Source of the DNA: Candidatus Bathyarchaeota archaeon | GTDB taxonomy: Archaea; Thermoproteota; Bathyarchaeia; TCS64 | Assembly: GCA_016783485.1 (NCBI GenBank) | Contig: JADHWM010000004.1 | Span: 1 to 51,363, forward strand | Reading direction: 5' to 3' | Length of the DNA stretch: 51,363 bases | Shown here: positions 8,650-17,537 of the stretch, in pieces | Layout of the letters: each line of letters begins with the position of its first letter | How positions within the stretch are numbered: the first letter of the stretch is position 1 | The notes under the pieces: model-generated | What the model was told of the DNA's origin: nothing | The model's database searches: none | The model's input: the letters and a program-made list of their open reading frames with translations, nothing else | Program-made: the position numbers and the translations under genes

Positions 8650-9843
8650 TTGAGAATCTGGGATATCGCGGTGATGTCGCTCGATAGCCTGAAGGAGAGG
8701 AAGTTCAGGTTCGCCCTCAACCTCATTGGCATCCTCATCGGATGCACTGCGGTGACGGGTCTCGTCTCCATCACCCAGGGGCTCAGCAACGACATCAACT
8801 CGCAGCTGGAGGTCTTCGGCCCCCAGAACATCATGGTGATCCCCGGCCAGATACAGCAGGGCAGGGGCATCGTGGGTTCCACGTTGAATTGGAGGGACCT
8901 CGAGATCATCTCCAAGGTCGAGGACGTCAAAGTCGCGACTCCCATTATCGCGAACAAGATTGTCAGCTTCACCGTGAGGGGGCGGCCTTTCATGGTGGAG
9001 ATGTTCGGCGTCACCAACGAGTACTTCGAGATCAACAAGAACAGCGAGGTCGATGACGGCAGACAGCTGCTCAGGACGGACACATCGGCCGTCGTGATCG
9101 GGGCCAACATCGCTCAGCCCCTCGACGAGGACGAGCCCATCGTCGGGGTCGGGGACAGATTAAAGGTCAAAGCGAAGGTGAACGGCGTGGAGAAAGAGCT
9201 CTCCCTCAGGGTCGTCGGCGTCTACGGGAGGACCGGGGGAAGCTTCGGGGCCGACCTCGACAACTCCATCGGGATACCCTTGAGGACCGCGCAGCAATTC
9301 TGGGAGATCGGGGGCGAGTTCGACTACTTCATGGTCCAGGCCGAGACCATCGAGCTGGTCAGCGATGTCGTGGAGAGGATCGAGGACAAGCTGGGCGAAG
9401 CGGTCACAGTCATTAGCTTCGAATCGGCCCAGGACCTCGTCGGGGACGTGCTGGGCACCATCGAGGCGGTCCTCGGGGGCATCGCGGCGATCTCCCTCAT
9501 CGTAGCCGGCGTAGGTATCATCAATACCATGACGGTGTCGGTGATGGAGCGGACCCGGGAGATCGGTGTCCTCAAGGCGATAGGCGCCAAGAGCAGGGAC
9601 GTCCTCTTCATGTTCATCTCCGAGGCCATAGTCACAGGCCTCGTCGGCGGCATCACCGGAGCCCTCTTCGGCGTCTTCTTGGCACAGGTGGTAGGGGGCT
9701 ACATCAATCTGCCCCCCGACCCCAGCTTGGGCCTCATGGTCTTCGTCGTCGGCTTCGCCGTCGCGACCAGCGTGATCTCCGGGCTCTACCCCGCATGGAG
9801 GGCATCGGGTCTGCACCCGGTGGAGGCGTTGAGATATGAGTGA
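8650..9843 (+). CDS. ABC transporter permease, MacB/FtsX family
   Basis: 397 residues with the MacB architecture: N-terminal helix RFALNLIGILIGCTAVTGLVSI, a large extracytoplasmic MacB_PCD-type domain (GPQNIMVIPGQIQQGRGIVG to about residue 270), then three helices. The FtsX signature GIINTMTVSVMERTREIGVL leads into KAIGAKSRDVLFMF, the segment that couples to the ATPase. The start is TTG 8650, eleven bases after the previous stop. It forms a type VII-style ABC exporter or mechanotransmission complex with the ATPase at 6043. Substrate unknown. Confidence 0.9.
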   Translation: MRIWDIAVMSLDSLKERKFRFALNLIGILIGCTAVTGLVSITQGLSNDINSQLEVFGPQNIMVIPGQIQQGRGIVGSTLNWRDLEIISKVEDVKVATPIIANKIVSFTVRGRPFMVEMFGVTNEYFEINKNSEVDDGRQLLRTDTSAVVIGANIAQPLDEDEPIVGVGDRLKVKAKVNGVEKELSLRVVGVYGRTGGSFGADLDNSIGIPLRTAQQFWEIGGEFDYFMVQAETIELVSDVVERIEDKLGEAVTVISFESAQDLVGDVLGTIEAVLGGIAAISLIVAGVGIINTMTVSVMERTREIGVLKAIGAKSRDVLFMFISEAIVTGLVGGITGALFGVFLAQVVGGYINLPPDPSLGLMVFVVGFAVATSVISGLYPAWRASGLHPVEALRYE

Positions 9844-10549
9844 GAACAAACGCGGATTCTTGGGAAAGATCATGGGTTTGGCCACATCGCCGAGGGATGT
9901 CTTCTCGGACATCGAGGAGATTGACCTCAAAAGGGGCATCGCCATAATCCTTGTCATCGCTGTCCTTTCAGGATGGGCTGGGATGACCTACTTCACGAAG
10001 ACAGAGCTGCAACTCCCGGGCATAGGATCGAGCCCTGGTGGATTCCATGGAGGCGGTCCCATGTTCAGCCCGGGGGCTCAGGACTCTAGTGGGCTCGATC
10101 CCGGGGAGATCCGCAGCCGCCTCACGCCCTTCATCGCGGTCGGTGGCATTCTAGGCGCAGTGACCAGATGGCTCGTACCCAGCGTCCTGATACTGTTAGC
10201 GGCGAACATATGGGTGGGGAAGGGGAGCTCCAAGAGGATGCTCGCGATGACCGGCTTCGCATCGGCGCCTCTGATCATCCAGCAGCTCCTAAGGGTCATC
10301 GACGCCTACACGATCAGCGTAGCCGACATTGCGTCCCTGACGGCGACCCAGGCGGCCTCCTCGGGCCTGCTCGGTAGACTCGTGAACCAGGCGTTCACAG
10401 TATTCAACCTGTTCGGGGTCCTCACAATAATGCTGACAGCGGTCGCTGTCTCGGTCAACTACGAGGCTACTCCCCGGCGAGCCGCCTTTGTCACAGTCTT
10501 GGCATATGTCGTGTATATGATCCTCCGAGTCTATCTGCCTATAATCTGA
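9836..10549 (+). CDS. Yip1-domain membrane protein
   Basis: 237 residues. The opening, FLGKIMGLATSPRDVFSDIEE, is the typical Yip1 domain start (a short helix ending in a 'SP...F' motif), followed by about five membrane helices and a Gly/Pro-rich loop around residues 60-85. ATG 9836 overlaps the permease stop by eight bases, so it is the last gene of the PadR operon. Yip1-family proteins beside MacB-like exporters are recurrent in archaea; their role is not known. Confidence 0.8.
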   Translation: MSENKRGFLGKIMGLATSPRDVFSDIEEIDLKRGIAIILVIAVLSGWAGMTYFTKTELQLPGIGSSPGGFHGGGPMFSPGAQDSSGLDPGEIRSRLTPFIAVGGILGAVTRWLVPSVLILLAANIWVGKGSSKRMLAMTGFASAPLIIQQLLRVIDAYTISVADIASLTATQAASSGLLGRLVNQAFTVFNLFGVLTIMLTAVAVSVNYEATPRRAAFVTVLAYVVYMILRVYLPII

Positions 10550-10564
10550 GAGTCTTCCAGGGGC

Positions 10565-11005
10565 TCACTGCCGGGTTTCCGCTATGAGGCTTCGGAGGGC
10601 TTCCACAGTCTTCGCACAGTCGCCTTCCTTGACCAGAATATGGTCCCTGAGGAATGTCGAGAGCGCGTATATGCTGACTCCCTCGTTCGCCAGCCTCCGG
10701 GAAACCACCGCCATGAAACCGACGATGGATAGATCCAGGACGATGTCGAACGTGATGAGGCGGTAGGGCCCATCCTCCCGGTACTCCTCGAACCTTTTCC
10801 TGAGCACCGCCCAATCCTCCGCCTTGACAACCAGGGAGACCTCGGCGACATCGAACGTCAGGGAGGAGAAGGGATCGAGATCGGCGATTATGCCCCTCGC
10901 TTTGTCATCCTCGCTCCTGTCGATGCTCACGATCATGAAGGAATCCGGATGGAGGGTTATCTCCGTCTCCGCTAGGAGTCTTCTTATGTTCTCGTCGAGG
11001 GCCAT
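10565..11005 (-). CDS. ACT-domain protein (CASTOR-type)
   Basis: 146 residues from ATG 11005 (MALDENIRRLLAETEITLHP); the ORF-track extension to 11362 is not supported, because it would run into the next gene. Two ACT-like halves are seen: SFMIVSIDRSEDDKARGIIAD...AEVSLVVKAEDW, then RLITFDIVLDLSIVGFMAVVSRRLANEGVSIYAL with the ligand-loop hydrophobic pattern. These stand-alone tandem ACT proteins usually bind amino acids or other small effectors. No fused enzyme or HTH is present, so the controlled partner is unknown. Confidence 0.75.
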   Translation of the reverse strand: MALDENIRRLLAETEITLHPDSFMIVSIDRSEDDKARGIIADLDPFSSLTFDVAEVSLVVKAEDWAVLRKRFEEYREDGPYRLITFDIVLDLSIVGFMAVVSRRLANEGVSIYALSTFLRDHILVKEGDCAKTVEALRSLIAETRQ

Positions 11006-11130
11006 CTCGACGGACCTATGAGTCGAACGACTAAAAAGTTGAGCGGCTTGGCCGCCTACTGATACGAAAACTTGCACGCGGAGCGAACGCCGAGGACACC
11101 CGGCTCTATCTCGTGAAGGCTTGATGACCG

Positions 11131-12033
11131 CTAGATCTCGATCCGCATCCCGTCGAAGGCTGCCTCGAACCCCCTTTCTTCGAGGATTGATGCAGCCTGG
11201 TGCCCAGGATCCAGCAACGGATTCGTGTGGTTGAGATGAGTGTAGACGACCCTCCCGATGCCCCTCCCCTGGAGGATCTCGACGCTCTCCTCCACGGGGA
11301 CGTGGCCCAGGTCGTACGAGGTCTTCGCCAATCCGCTGACCCTGGCCAGCTCGTCGTCCCACCAGAAGGTGGCGTCTAGCATGAAGAGGTCGGCTCCTTT
11401 CACCCGCGTCAGGACCTCGTCTGAGAGCCGCCCGATGTCGGGGGTGTAAATGAACCTCGCCCCGTCGGATTCGATCTCGTAGCCGTAGGTGCTGCTGGGG
11501 AAGTGTGATCCGTCGTCGAGCCTGTCGGTGTGCTCGATCTGGAACCCCGAGACCTTCAGTTCGGGCAGCGGCTCCACGGTCTTCTCCTCCTCGAGCTCGA
11601 TGGGCTTAACGTAGTTCCTAGCCAGCCTCCCTATGTCCCCGAAGAAACTGCACCTTCCCTGGGACCCGAACATGAACCTGATAAGGTCGGGAGGAGCGTA
11701 GACGGGGATGGAGAAGCTCTTTCCCGTCGAGAACTCAGCGACGCCGACGGTGTGATCCCCATGCCCGTGGGTCAGGAAGATGGCCTCTATCCTGCTCTGG
11801 CGTCCGTGCTCGGCCTCCTCCGGCCTGGGGGTGAGTCCGGTCTTCTCAAGCTGGAACTTGAGGTCTGGGGTGGCGTCAAAGAGAACCTGCTGCCCCCCGT
11901 CGATGGAGACAGCGACCGATGAGCGCGTCCTGCTTTGCCCCGAGGTCGTGCGCGCCCGGGTGCAGTTGTCGCAGCAGCAGTCCCACTGGGGGACGCCCCC
12001 GTTGGAGCCTGAGCCGAGAACTGTGACGATCAT
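11131..12033 (-). CDS. PqqB-like metallo-beta-lactamase-fold hydrolase
   Basis: 300 residues. The metal site motif HGHGDHT (residues about 100) and later His/Asp residues (LMLDATFWWDD, THLNHTNP) define the MBL fold. The N-terminal GSNGGVPQWDCCCDNCTRA matches the Cys-rich opening of PqqB-type proteins, which may bind a second zinc. No pqqA, C, D or E genes are nearby, so PQQ synthesis is not implied; the substrate may be a phosphodiester or other small molecule. ATG 12033, divergent from the HemK-like gene with a 77-base shared promoter region. Confidence 0.83.
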   Translation of the reverse strand: MIVTVLGSGSNGGVPQWDCCCDNCTRARTTSGQSRTRSSVAVSIDGGQQVLFDATPDLKFQLEKTGLTPRPEEAEHGRQSRIEAIFLTHGHGDHTVGVAEFSTGKSFSIPVYAPPDLIRFMFGSQGRCSFFGDIGRLARNYVKPIELEEEKTVEPLPELKVSGFQIEHTDRLDDGSHFPSSTYGYEIESDGARFIYTPDIGRLSDEVLTRVKGADLFMLDATFWWDDELARVSGLAKTSYDLGHVPVEESVEILQGRGIGRVVYTHLNHTNPLLDPGHQAASILEERGFEAAFDGMRIEI

Positions 12034-12110
12034 ACAGGTTTCTGGTCTTGGCGGGTTCTTAAAAGCTGAGTGGGCGGGCTAGGCTACCCTTTTACGGGGA
12101 TGCGGGTTAT

Positions 12111-12686
12111 ATGGGCTCGATGGCGGAGGTCTACAAGCCGGCCGAGGACACCCTCCTCCTGCTGAGGCACGCCGAGAGATTGGTTGAGGGCGATGTTCTC
12201 GAGATGGGCACGGGGAGCGGATACATCGCTATCGAGCTCTCCCGCTTGCCTCGGGTGAGGAGGGTTGTGGGGGTGGACATCGATCCCAAGGCCGTCGGGA
12301 TGGCCCGGAATAACGCCCTCGAGGCGGGGGTCTCGGACGAGGTCGGGTTCTTGGAGAGCGATCTTTTCCAGAATCTCGGGGATTCCAGGTTCAACTGGAT
12401 TCTGTTCAACCCGCCTTATCTGCCCAGCGAGGGCGCCATCGACGAACTCTCCTGGGCCGGGGGTGGAACAGGTGGGGAGCTGCTCATGAGGTTTCTGAGC
12501 GAGGCTCCACCCCACCTCTCCCCCGGTGGGTGCATCCTTGCTGTTGTCTCCTCCCAGACGAATTTCGACTTCGAGAAAGCTGAACAGCAGTATAAAACAG
12601 AAGTCCTGGAAGAGGTTTCTCTTTTCTTCGAGACCTTGTTGTGCGTGGTGTTTGTCCCGTCAGCCTTTCCTGAGGCCGAGGTATAA
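12111..12686 (+). CDS. HemK/Mtq2-like class I methyltransferase
   Basis: 191 residues. It has SAM-binding motif I VLEMGTGSGYIAIEL, motif II VVGVDIDPKAV and the catalytic NPPYLPS tetrapeptide (FNPPYLP) that positions glutamine or another planar NH2 group. The short, N-domain-less form corresponds to archaeal/eukaryotic Mtq2, which methylates the GGQ glutamine of release factor aRF1 together with a Trm112 zinc protein (established for the family; not shown here). The ATG at 12111 may be leaderless, following TATA-like CCTTTTACG. The 3' end overlaps the FUN14 gene by 27 bases on the opposite strand. Confidence 0.87.
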   Translation: MGSMAEVYKPAEDTLLLLRHAERLVEGDVLEMGTGSGYIAIELSRLPRVRRVVGVDIDPKAVGMARNNALEAGVSDEVGFLESDLFQNLGDSRFNWILFNPPYLPSEGAIDELSWAGGGTGGELLMRFLSEAPPHLSPGGCILAVVSSQTNFDFEKAEQQYKTEVLEEVSLFFETLLCVVFVPSAFPEAEV

Positions 12687-12977
12687 TCCCCCGACGAACG
12701 CCGCTCCGAATGGGGCGTGAACGATAAAGTCTGTCAACCAGGTCTGGGCTCCCGCTGTTTGGCCCAAAAGTTCATTGGCGAAAACCTGGAGCGCCCCGTA
12801 GTCGATGGTTATGATGTTCTCGTAAGCAAGATACTGCAGACTTAGGAAGAATAGCCCTATGATGACGGCGATGAGCTTCGCAGCTTTCTTGACCGCGAAG
12901 CCTACAAGGAAACCGCCCACACCACCTATGCCGAGCTCCCCAATTAAGGGAGTCCAGAGATCAGATAGCGAAATCAT
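12660..12977 (-). CDS. FUN14-family membrane protein
   Basis: 105 residues starting at ATG 12977 (MISLSDLWTPLIGELGIGG). Three hydrophobic segments, with the FUN14-like glycine-rich helix GVGGFLVGFAVKKAAKLIAV and the following LFFLSLQYLAYENII, and a final helix ending FVGGLYLGLRKG. The ORF-track start 37 residues upstream adds a non-conserved tail inside the AT-rich promoter region and is rejected. Function in archaea is unknown; eukaryotic FUNDC1 is a mitochondrial outer-membrane receptor. Confidence 0.8.
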   Translation of the reverse strand: MISLSDLWTPLIGELGIGGVGGFLVGFAVKKAAKLIAVIIGLFFLSLQYLAYENIITIDYGALQVFANELLGQTAGAQTWLTDFIVHAPFGAAFVGGLYLGLRKG

Positions 12978-13113
12978 ATCGAAGATATACCTTTGCGGCC
13001 TAATATTTAACGGATTAGGACTAGGGAAACGGAGTATGATCGTCTGAACATTTTTCCGTATTGCGAAGCAGCCCGGAGCCCCTCGCAACGATTCATTATC
13101 TTGGCGCGATCCC

Positions 13114-13689
13114 TCACTCGACGATGGGGTTGATATAGTCGACGGAAATCAGGCATCCGAGACACCATTTTTTCTCGTACCGGTGGCACTCAGAGCATAG
13201 TTTCCCACAGGGGGTCTCCTCTGAATGGGCGGGGGCGACTTTTATCCCGATATCCCCGTGGATCGGCGTGCCCAGGTAGTGGGTGTACACGATGTCCACG
13301 TCGTGGAGGTCTCTGAACGACTCGATGGTGGAGTTGATGGTCTTATCCTCCTCGCCCCAGACCGCGATGTGTATGTTCGCCTTCTCCGGGGTTCTGAAGA
13401 TGTTGAGCACCCTTGGGCAGCTCTTAAGCATTTGCTCAACGTTCCTTCTCGTCTCCTCGTTCCTCACTTCTAGCCCCACGCAGGCCATCTTGTAACCCGC
13501 TACCGCGAGGTTCAGCCCAGCCTCTATGATGACTGAACGGCCTTCAAGAAGCTGTTTCACCCTGCTTGTGACGGTAGGCCGCGAAGACCCCACTTTCTCT
13601 GCTATCTCGGTGATCGATGTTCTCCCGTCTTTCTGTAACTCGTACAAGATTTTGAGGTCGAGTTTGTCAAATTTGATAGTCAATTCCAC
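13114..13689 (-). CDS. Lrp/AsnC-type regulator with C-terminal cysteine cluster
   Basis: 191 residues from GTG 13689. The N-terminal HTH reads KLDLKILYELQKDGRTSITE then VGSSRPTVTSRVKQLLEG. The middle is an AsnC ligand-binding (RAM) domain: AGYKMACVGLEVRNE...NIFRTPEKANIHIAVWGE...SFRDLHDVDIVYTHYLG. The C-terminus has an extra group, CGKLCSECHRYEKKWCLGC, suited to a zinc or Fe-S site. The start is supported by a TATA-like TATATATG sequence centred at 13715, exactly 26 bases away, making a leaderless mRNA likely. It is divergent from the exoprotein and ccmF operon, so it may regulate cytochrome biogenesis (inference). Confidence 0.85.
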   Translation of the reverse strand: MELTIKFDKLDLKILYELQKDGRTSITEIAEKVGSSRPTVTSRVKQLLEGRSVIIEAGLNLAVAGYKMACVGLEVRNEETRRNVEQMLKSCPRVLNIFRTPEKANIHIAVWGEEDKTINSTIESFRDLHDVDIVYTHYLGTPIHGDIGIKVAPAHSEETPCGKLCSECHRYEKKWCLGCLISVDYINPIVE

Positions 13690-13754
13690 TCCTCTTGTAC
13701 TGGTCCAACATGTATATATGTCGTTTTGTAAATCAGATACAATCTGTAAAAGAT

Positions 13755-13771
13755 GATGCCTTGGTGGCATC
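13755..13771. promoter_or_regulatory. Inverted repeat in the Lrp/ccm divergent promoter region
   Basis: GATGCC-TTGGT-GGCATC is a perfect six-base inverted repeat with a five-base centre, 66 bases upstream of the Lrp-type gene and upstream of the TATA box (AAATATAAAAG, about 13870) serving the 13943 gene. Its form, about 17 bases with dyad symmetry, is compatible with an Lrp-family binding site. Confidence 0.35.
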
Positions 13772-13942
13772 TTTTCTCTTAGAATCCTTAATGTATTCGG
13801 TCATATTGTCCAAATGTTACCTTTATTAACCTTGTTTTTGAATGTTGTTTTGCATTTTATATCATGAGAAAATATAAAAGTCTATAAGTGGGTTTGTCAC
13901 TGGAATCTGGATACATTGCATCCGCTCAGGTTGATTGGGATC

Positions 13943-15586
13943 ATGGCACGAAAAGTTTCAGGGTCGATTCGCATCACTCTCCTGCTCTCTCTGATGGTAT
14001 CGATCTTGGTCGCTCCAGCCTCAGCACAGGAAGGCGATCAGGCTTTGATCGTTGGGTCCATCTCTTCGGGTGGTCTCCCCGTGGAGGAGCTGGAGATCAT
14101 AATCAACATGGCGATGGGCGAGACCTATATCCCGATCTTCAACGCCACCACCGACTCCGAGGGGCGGTTCGAGGTCTTCGATGACCTGTTCGGTAACTCG
14201 TTCCTGCTCGAGTTCCAGTACGGGGGAATATCGCATCTCGAAGCCTTCGTCTCGGTGAACGACACCTACACAGTTGATTTCGATCTCTCAGGTGGCCTAG
14301 AGTTCGTGGTCCTCGGCCTCGATGGACGGGGAGTCGAGGGAGTCCATGTGAATCTTGTTAACAAGATCGGCTATGCCGTGGGCCATGCTGAAACCGATTC
14401 GTCTGGTTCGGGAAAATTCGAGGGTTTAAACATGGGGGATCCCTTCGTGCTTGTCTTCGACTACGAGGGTGTGCCCTACTCTGAGATCATCGAATTCGTC
14501 AACAGCACCACCGCCAGCGTCGAACTGCATCTCCTCGAGACCACAACTAGCGATGAGCGCATTGAGGCGAATATGCACCACGTGGTCGTCGAGATGGAGG
14601 GCGATTATCTCAGCGTTTGGGAGGGCATAACTTTCCGTAATCTGGGGGATCAGATTTTCAACAACAGCTGGCTCAAGATTTGGCTCCCCCCTGCGGCAGA
14701 AGAGATTGACAGCGATGTTATGGACTGCTGCGTCCAGACCACGGAGGAGGGTATCCTCATCGATCCCATGGACCCAATCTTTCCCGCTGGCACATTTGAG
14801 ACAAAAGTGGAGTACAAGATCAAAGCCAAGTCCTCCAAACAGGTCCTCGCCGCGAGGATGGAGTACGATACCCCCTCCTTTCTATTCCTCATCGCGAAAA
14901 TGCCGGGTGTCACGCTTGAGAGCCCCGTCGGGCTCACATTTGATAGCGAGAGAAACCTGGGTGGGACAGACTACCTCATCTACCGGGGCATCGATCTCAC
15001 GGCTGGTGAGACTGTCAGCGTGCAGTTCAATGGGCTGGTCAGCTGGACCGACGTCCTCCTGAGAAACCCCCTGATATGGGCTGGAGGGCTCCTTGTGGCC
15101 CCCATTGCACTCTTGGTGTATTTTTTCGTCTTGAAGAAAGACGGTGGCTCAGAGGAGCCCAAGCAACAGTCGGTGGCACCATTGAGCGAGGCTTTGGAAA
15201 CTCCCCGATCTGAGAGGGAGGAACCCCCGTCGGCGGGCGAACGCTCAATCGAGGATCTGGAGGTGGAACGGAACGCGTTGAGGTCCGTCCTGAAAAAAAT
15301 CGAGGAAGATCACCGGAAGGGCGAGATATCCGATGAGGCGTATCGTAGTCTGAAGTCAAAGTACCGCGATAACCTCAAAGAAATCGAAGCTGAGTTGCAG
15401 AGTCCCCCGGTGGACGACGAGCGGGAGGGCCTCATGGCTGAGGAGTTAGCGATTGGATCCGTGCTTGAGAAGATCGCATCGGATCATGAAGAAGGGCTGC
15501 TCTCCGAAGGGGCATATAATCGGCTGAGGGAAAGGTACGAGGAGCGCCTAGCCGAGGTCAGAGCGAAGCTCGGGAAGAACAGTTAG
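13943..15586 (+). CDS. Exported, C-terminally anchored protein of the ccm locus, function unknown
   Basis: 547 residues from ATG 13943; the ORF track uses a TTG nine codons upstream. The order is: signal peptide (LLLSLMVSILVAPASAQ); two carboxypeptidase-regulatory-like beta domains (residues about 35-200; EGRFEVFDDLFGNSFLLEFQY and SGSGKFEGLNMGDPFVLVFDY are their matching ends); a further beta domain; a membrane helix (NPLIWAGGLLVAPIALLVYFFVL); and a cytosolic tail with two related coiled-coil hairpins (LRSVLKKIEEDHRKGEISDEAYRSL and IGSVLEKIASDHEEGLLSEGAYNRL, each quoted in part). It is 25 bases upstream of ccmF and probably co-transcribed, so a role in cytochrome c assembly is plausible but unproven. 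Confidence 0.7.
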   Translation: MARKVSGSIRITLLLSLMVSILVAPASAQEGDQALIVGSISSGGLPVEELEIIINMAMGETYIPIFNATTDSEGRFEVFDDLFGNSFLLEFQYGGISHLEAFVSVNDTYTVDFDLSGGLEFVVLGLDGRGVEGVHVNLVNKIGYAVGHAETDSSGSGKFEGLNMGDPFVLVFDYEGVPYSEIIEFVNSTTASVELHLLETTTSDERIEANMHHVVVEMEGDYLSVWEGITFRNLGDQIFNNSWLKIWLPPAAEEIDSDVMDCCVQTTEEGILIDPMDPIFPAGTFETKVEYKIKAKSSKQVLAARMEYDTPSFLFLIAKMPGVTLESPVGLTFDSERNLGGTDYLIYRGIDLTAGETVSVQFNGLVSWTDVLLRNPLIWAGGLLVAPIALLVYFFVLKKDGGSEEPKQQSVAPLSEALETPRSEREEPPSAGERSIEDLEVERNALRSVLKKIEEDHRKGEISDEAYRSLKSKYRDNLKEIEAELQSPPVDDEREGLMAEELAIGSVLEKIASDHEEGLLSEGAYNRLRERYEERLAEVRAKLGKNS

Positions 15587-15610
15587 ACAGCTGCATCGAT
15601 GTGTTGAACC

Positions 15611-17530
15611 ATGATTGGATTCGTGAGCCTGGTCATTGCCGCCATCGTCACGGAGTTGACGGTGATTCTCTACGTCGTAGGATTGTACAGGAAACGATCG
15701 GACCTGGAGAGATTCGGGGACCGCGGTGTCCAGGCGTCATTCGCGTTGTTCACCCTTGCCTCCCTCTATCTGCTCTATCTCCTCCTCACCCATGATTTCA
15801 ACAACCTCTACGTGGCCACCCACAGCAACAGGAGTCTCCCCTTCGCCTATCTGGTCTCTGCGTTCTGGGCGGGGCAGGAGGGATCCCTTCTGCTCTGGGG
15901 CTGGTTGACTTCCCTCACGGCTCTCATAGTGGCGAGGAAGCCCAGATCGGTTGACAAGTTTAAACCCTACGTCGCGACCATCCTCGTCATCATACAGCTC
16001 TTCTTCGTGCTAACCATGATCTTCGCCTCCAACCCCTTCGAGAAGATGAGCTTCACACCGGCCGATGGGCAGGGGCTCAACCCTCTGCTGATGGACCCGG
16101 GGATGGTGATACACCCCCCGACTTTGTTCGTTGGATATGCCCTTATTGCGGTCCCATTCGCGTACGCCATGGCGGGGCTCATCACAAAGGACGAGGATTG
16201 GCTCAAACACATTAGAACCTGGGCAGTTGTCGCCTGGCTGTTCCTATCCTTGGGAATCGCCCTAGGCGGATGGTGGTCGTATCACGTCCTCGGGTGGGGG
16301 GGTTACTGGGCGTGGGACCCCGTCGAGAACGCTTCCCTGATGCCCTGGCTCATCATCACGGCGTTCCTCCACTCCATGGTGATCCAGGAGGGTAAGAAGG
16401 GGATGAAGCTCTGGAACATGGTCCTCGTCACCTTCAGCTTCCTCCTCGTCATCTACGCCACGTTCCTCACCCGGAGCGGCATCATCCAGTCGGTCCACTC
16501 CTTCGCTGGATCGGCTGTAGGCCAGTACTTCGGAGTCTTCTTGGCGATCTCGACTCTCTCCACCGTTGCTCTCATCGCGAAACGCCGTAATTGGCTCAAG
16601 AGCAGGAACATCTTCGAGGCCTACCTCTCCAAGGAGTCGGCGTTCCTGTTCAACAACCTCCTATTCACGGTGCTCACCCTCCTGATCATGCTGGGGACCA
16701 CGTTCCCCATCATATCCGAGGCGGTCAGGGGATACCAGGTCATGGTCGGCCCCGGATACTTCCAGCAGACGGCTTCGCCCTTATCGATTATACTGGTGTT
16801 CCTCATGGGCTTGTGCCCCTTGATCGCGTGGAGGCAGGCCTCCGTCGCGAGCCTCAGGAGGAACCTCACTTTCCCCGTGATCACGACCGTTGCCACAACC
16901 GTGATCCTCTACTTCTTCGGCGTGAGCCAGCCGGGGGCGATGATCGTCTCGGCATCCATCGGCTTCTCCCTGGGCTCGATCCTACTGGAGTTCTACAGGG
17001 CCACCGACCCCGACGAGCCCATGCCTTTAGGTGGGCGGGTATCGACGCTGATAGGGGCGGTGAAAAGGAATCAGAGGAGATACGGCGGACACATCGTCCA
17101 TCTCTCGATAATCCTGCTCATCGGGGGCATAGCGGGCTCCAGCATCTATGAGAACTCCAAGATGGTGACCCTGGGCATCGGGGAAGCCTTCGACATCGGC
17201 CCCTACACCATCGAGATGACGGACATCTATTCTGTCCAGGAAACGGAGAGGCAGATATACTCGGTTCAACTCGATGTCTACAAAAATGGGGTGAAGATCC
17301 ATGAGGCGGACCCATCCATCGCGTACTACTTCCAGAGAGAGGCGTCGTACCGATATCCCTGGGTAAAAGCTCAAGGTCTATCGGAACTCTACTTTATCTA
17401 CGAGAGCTCATCCGCGGGCAGGGCGACCTACACGTTCAAGATCGTTCCTCAGATACTCTTACTCTGGATCGGTACGCTTGTGGGGCTCATCGGCGGCGCA
17501 GTAGCCGTCTGGCCCGTAAAAAAGAGGTAA
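15611..17530 (+). CDS. ccmF: Cytochrome c-type biogenesis protein CcmF
   Basis: 639 residues, about 14 membrane helices. The heme-handling WWD motif is WGGYWAWDPVENASLMPWL, and flanking conserved histidines are in DPGMVIHPPTLFVGY and AFLHSMVIQ. The C-terminal non-cytoplasmic domain (KMVTLGIGEAFDIGPYTIEM) and final helix are also typical. CcmF takes heme from holo-CcmE and, with CcmH, ligates it to CxxCH sites of apocytochromes outside the membrane. ATG 15611 follows the exoprotein gene by 24 bases, and ccmH starts eight bases after the stop. Confidence 0.95.
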   Translation: MIGFVSLVIAAIVTELTVILYVVGLYRKRSDLERFGDRGVQASFALFTLASLYLLYLLLTHDFNNLYVATHSNRSLPFAYLVSAFWAGQEGSLLLWGWLTSLTALIVARKPRSVDKFKPYVATILVIIQLFFVLTMIFASNPFEKMSFTPADGQGLNPLLMDPGMVIHPPTLFVGYALIAVPFAYAMAGLITKDEDWLKHIRTWAVVAWLFLSLGIALGGWWSYHVLGWGGYWAWDPVENASLMPWLIITAFLHSMVIQEGKKGMKLWNMVLVTFSFLLVIYATFLTRSGIIQSVHSFAGSAVGQYFGVFLAISTLSTVALIAKRRNWLKSRNIFEAYLSKESAFLFNNLLFTVLTLLIMLGTTFPIISEAVRGYQVMVGPGYFQQTASPLSIILVFLMGLCPLIAWRQASVASLRRNLTFPVITTVATTVILYFFGVSQPGAMIVSASIGFSLGSILLEFYRATDPDEPMPLGGRVSTLIGAVKRNQRRYGGHIVHLSIILLIGGIAGSSIYENSKMVTLGIGEAFDIGPYTIEMTDIYSVQETERQIYSVQLDVYKNGVKIHEADPSIAYYFQREASYRYPWVKAQGLSELYFIYESSSAGRATYTFKIVPQILLLWIGTLVGLIGGAVAVWPVKKR

Positions 17531-17537
17531 CCTCTAA

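Noticed and set aside
13114-13170. CSECH in the Lrp-type regulator as a c-type heme site
   Set aside because: The protein is cytosolic with no signal peptide, and the surrounding cysteines form a zinc or Fe-S type cluster; the CxxCH match is coincidental.
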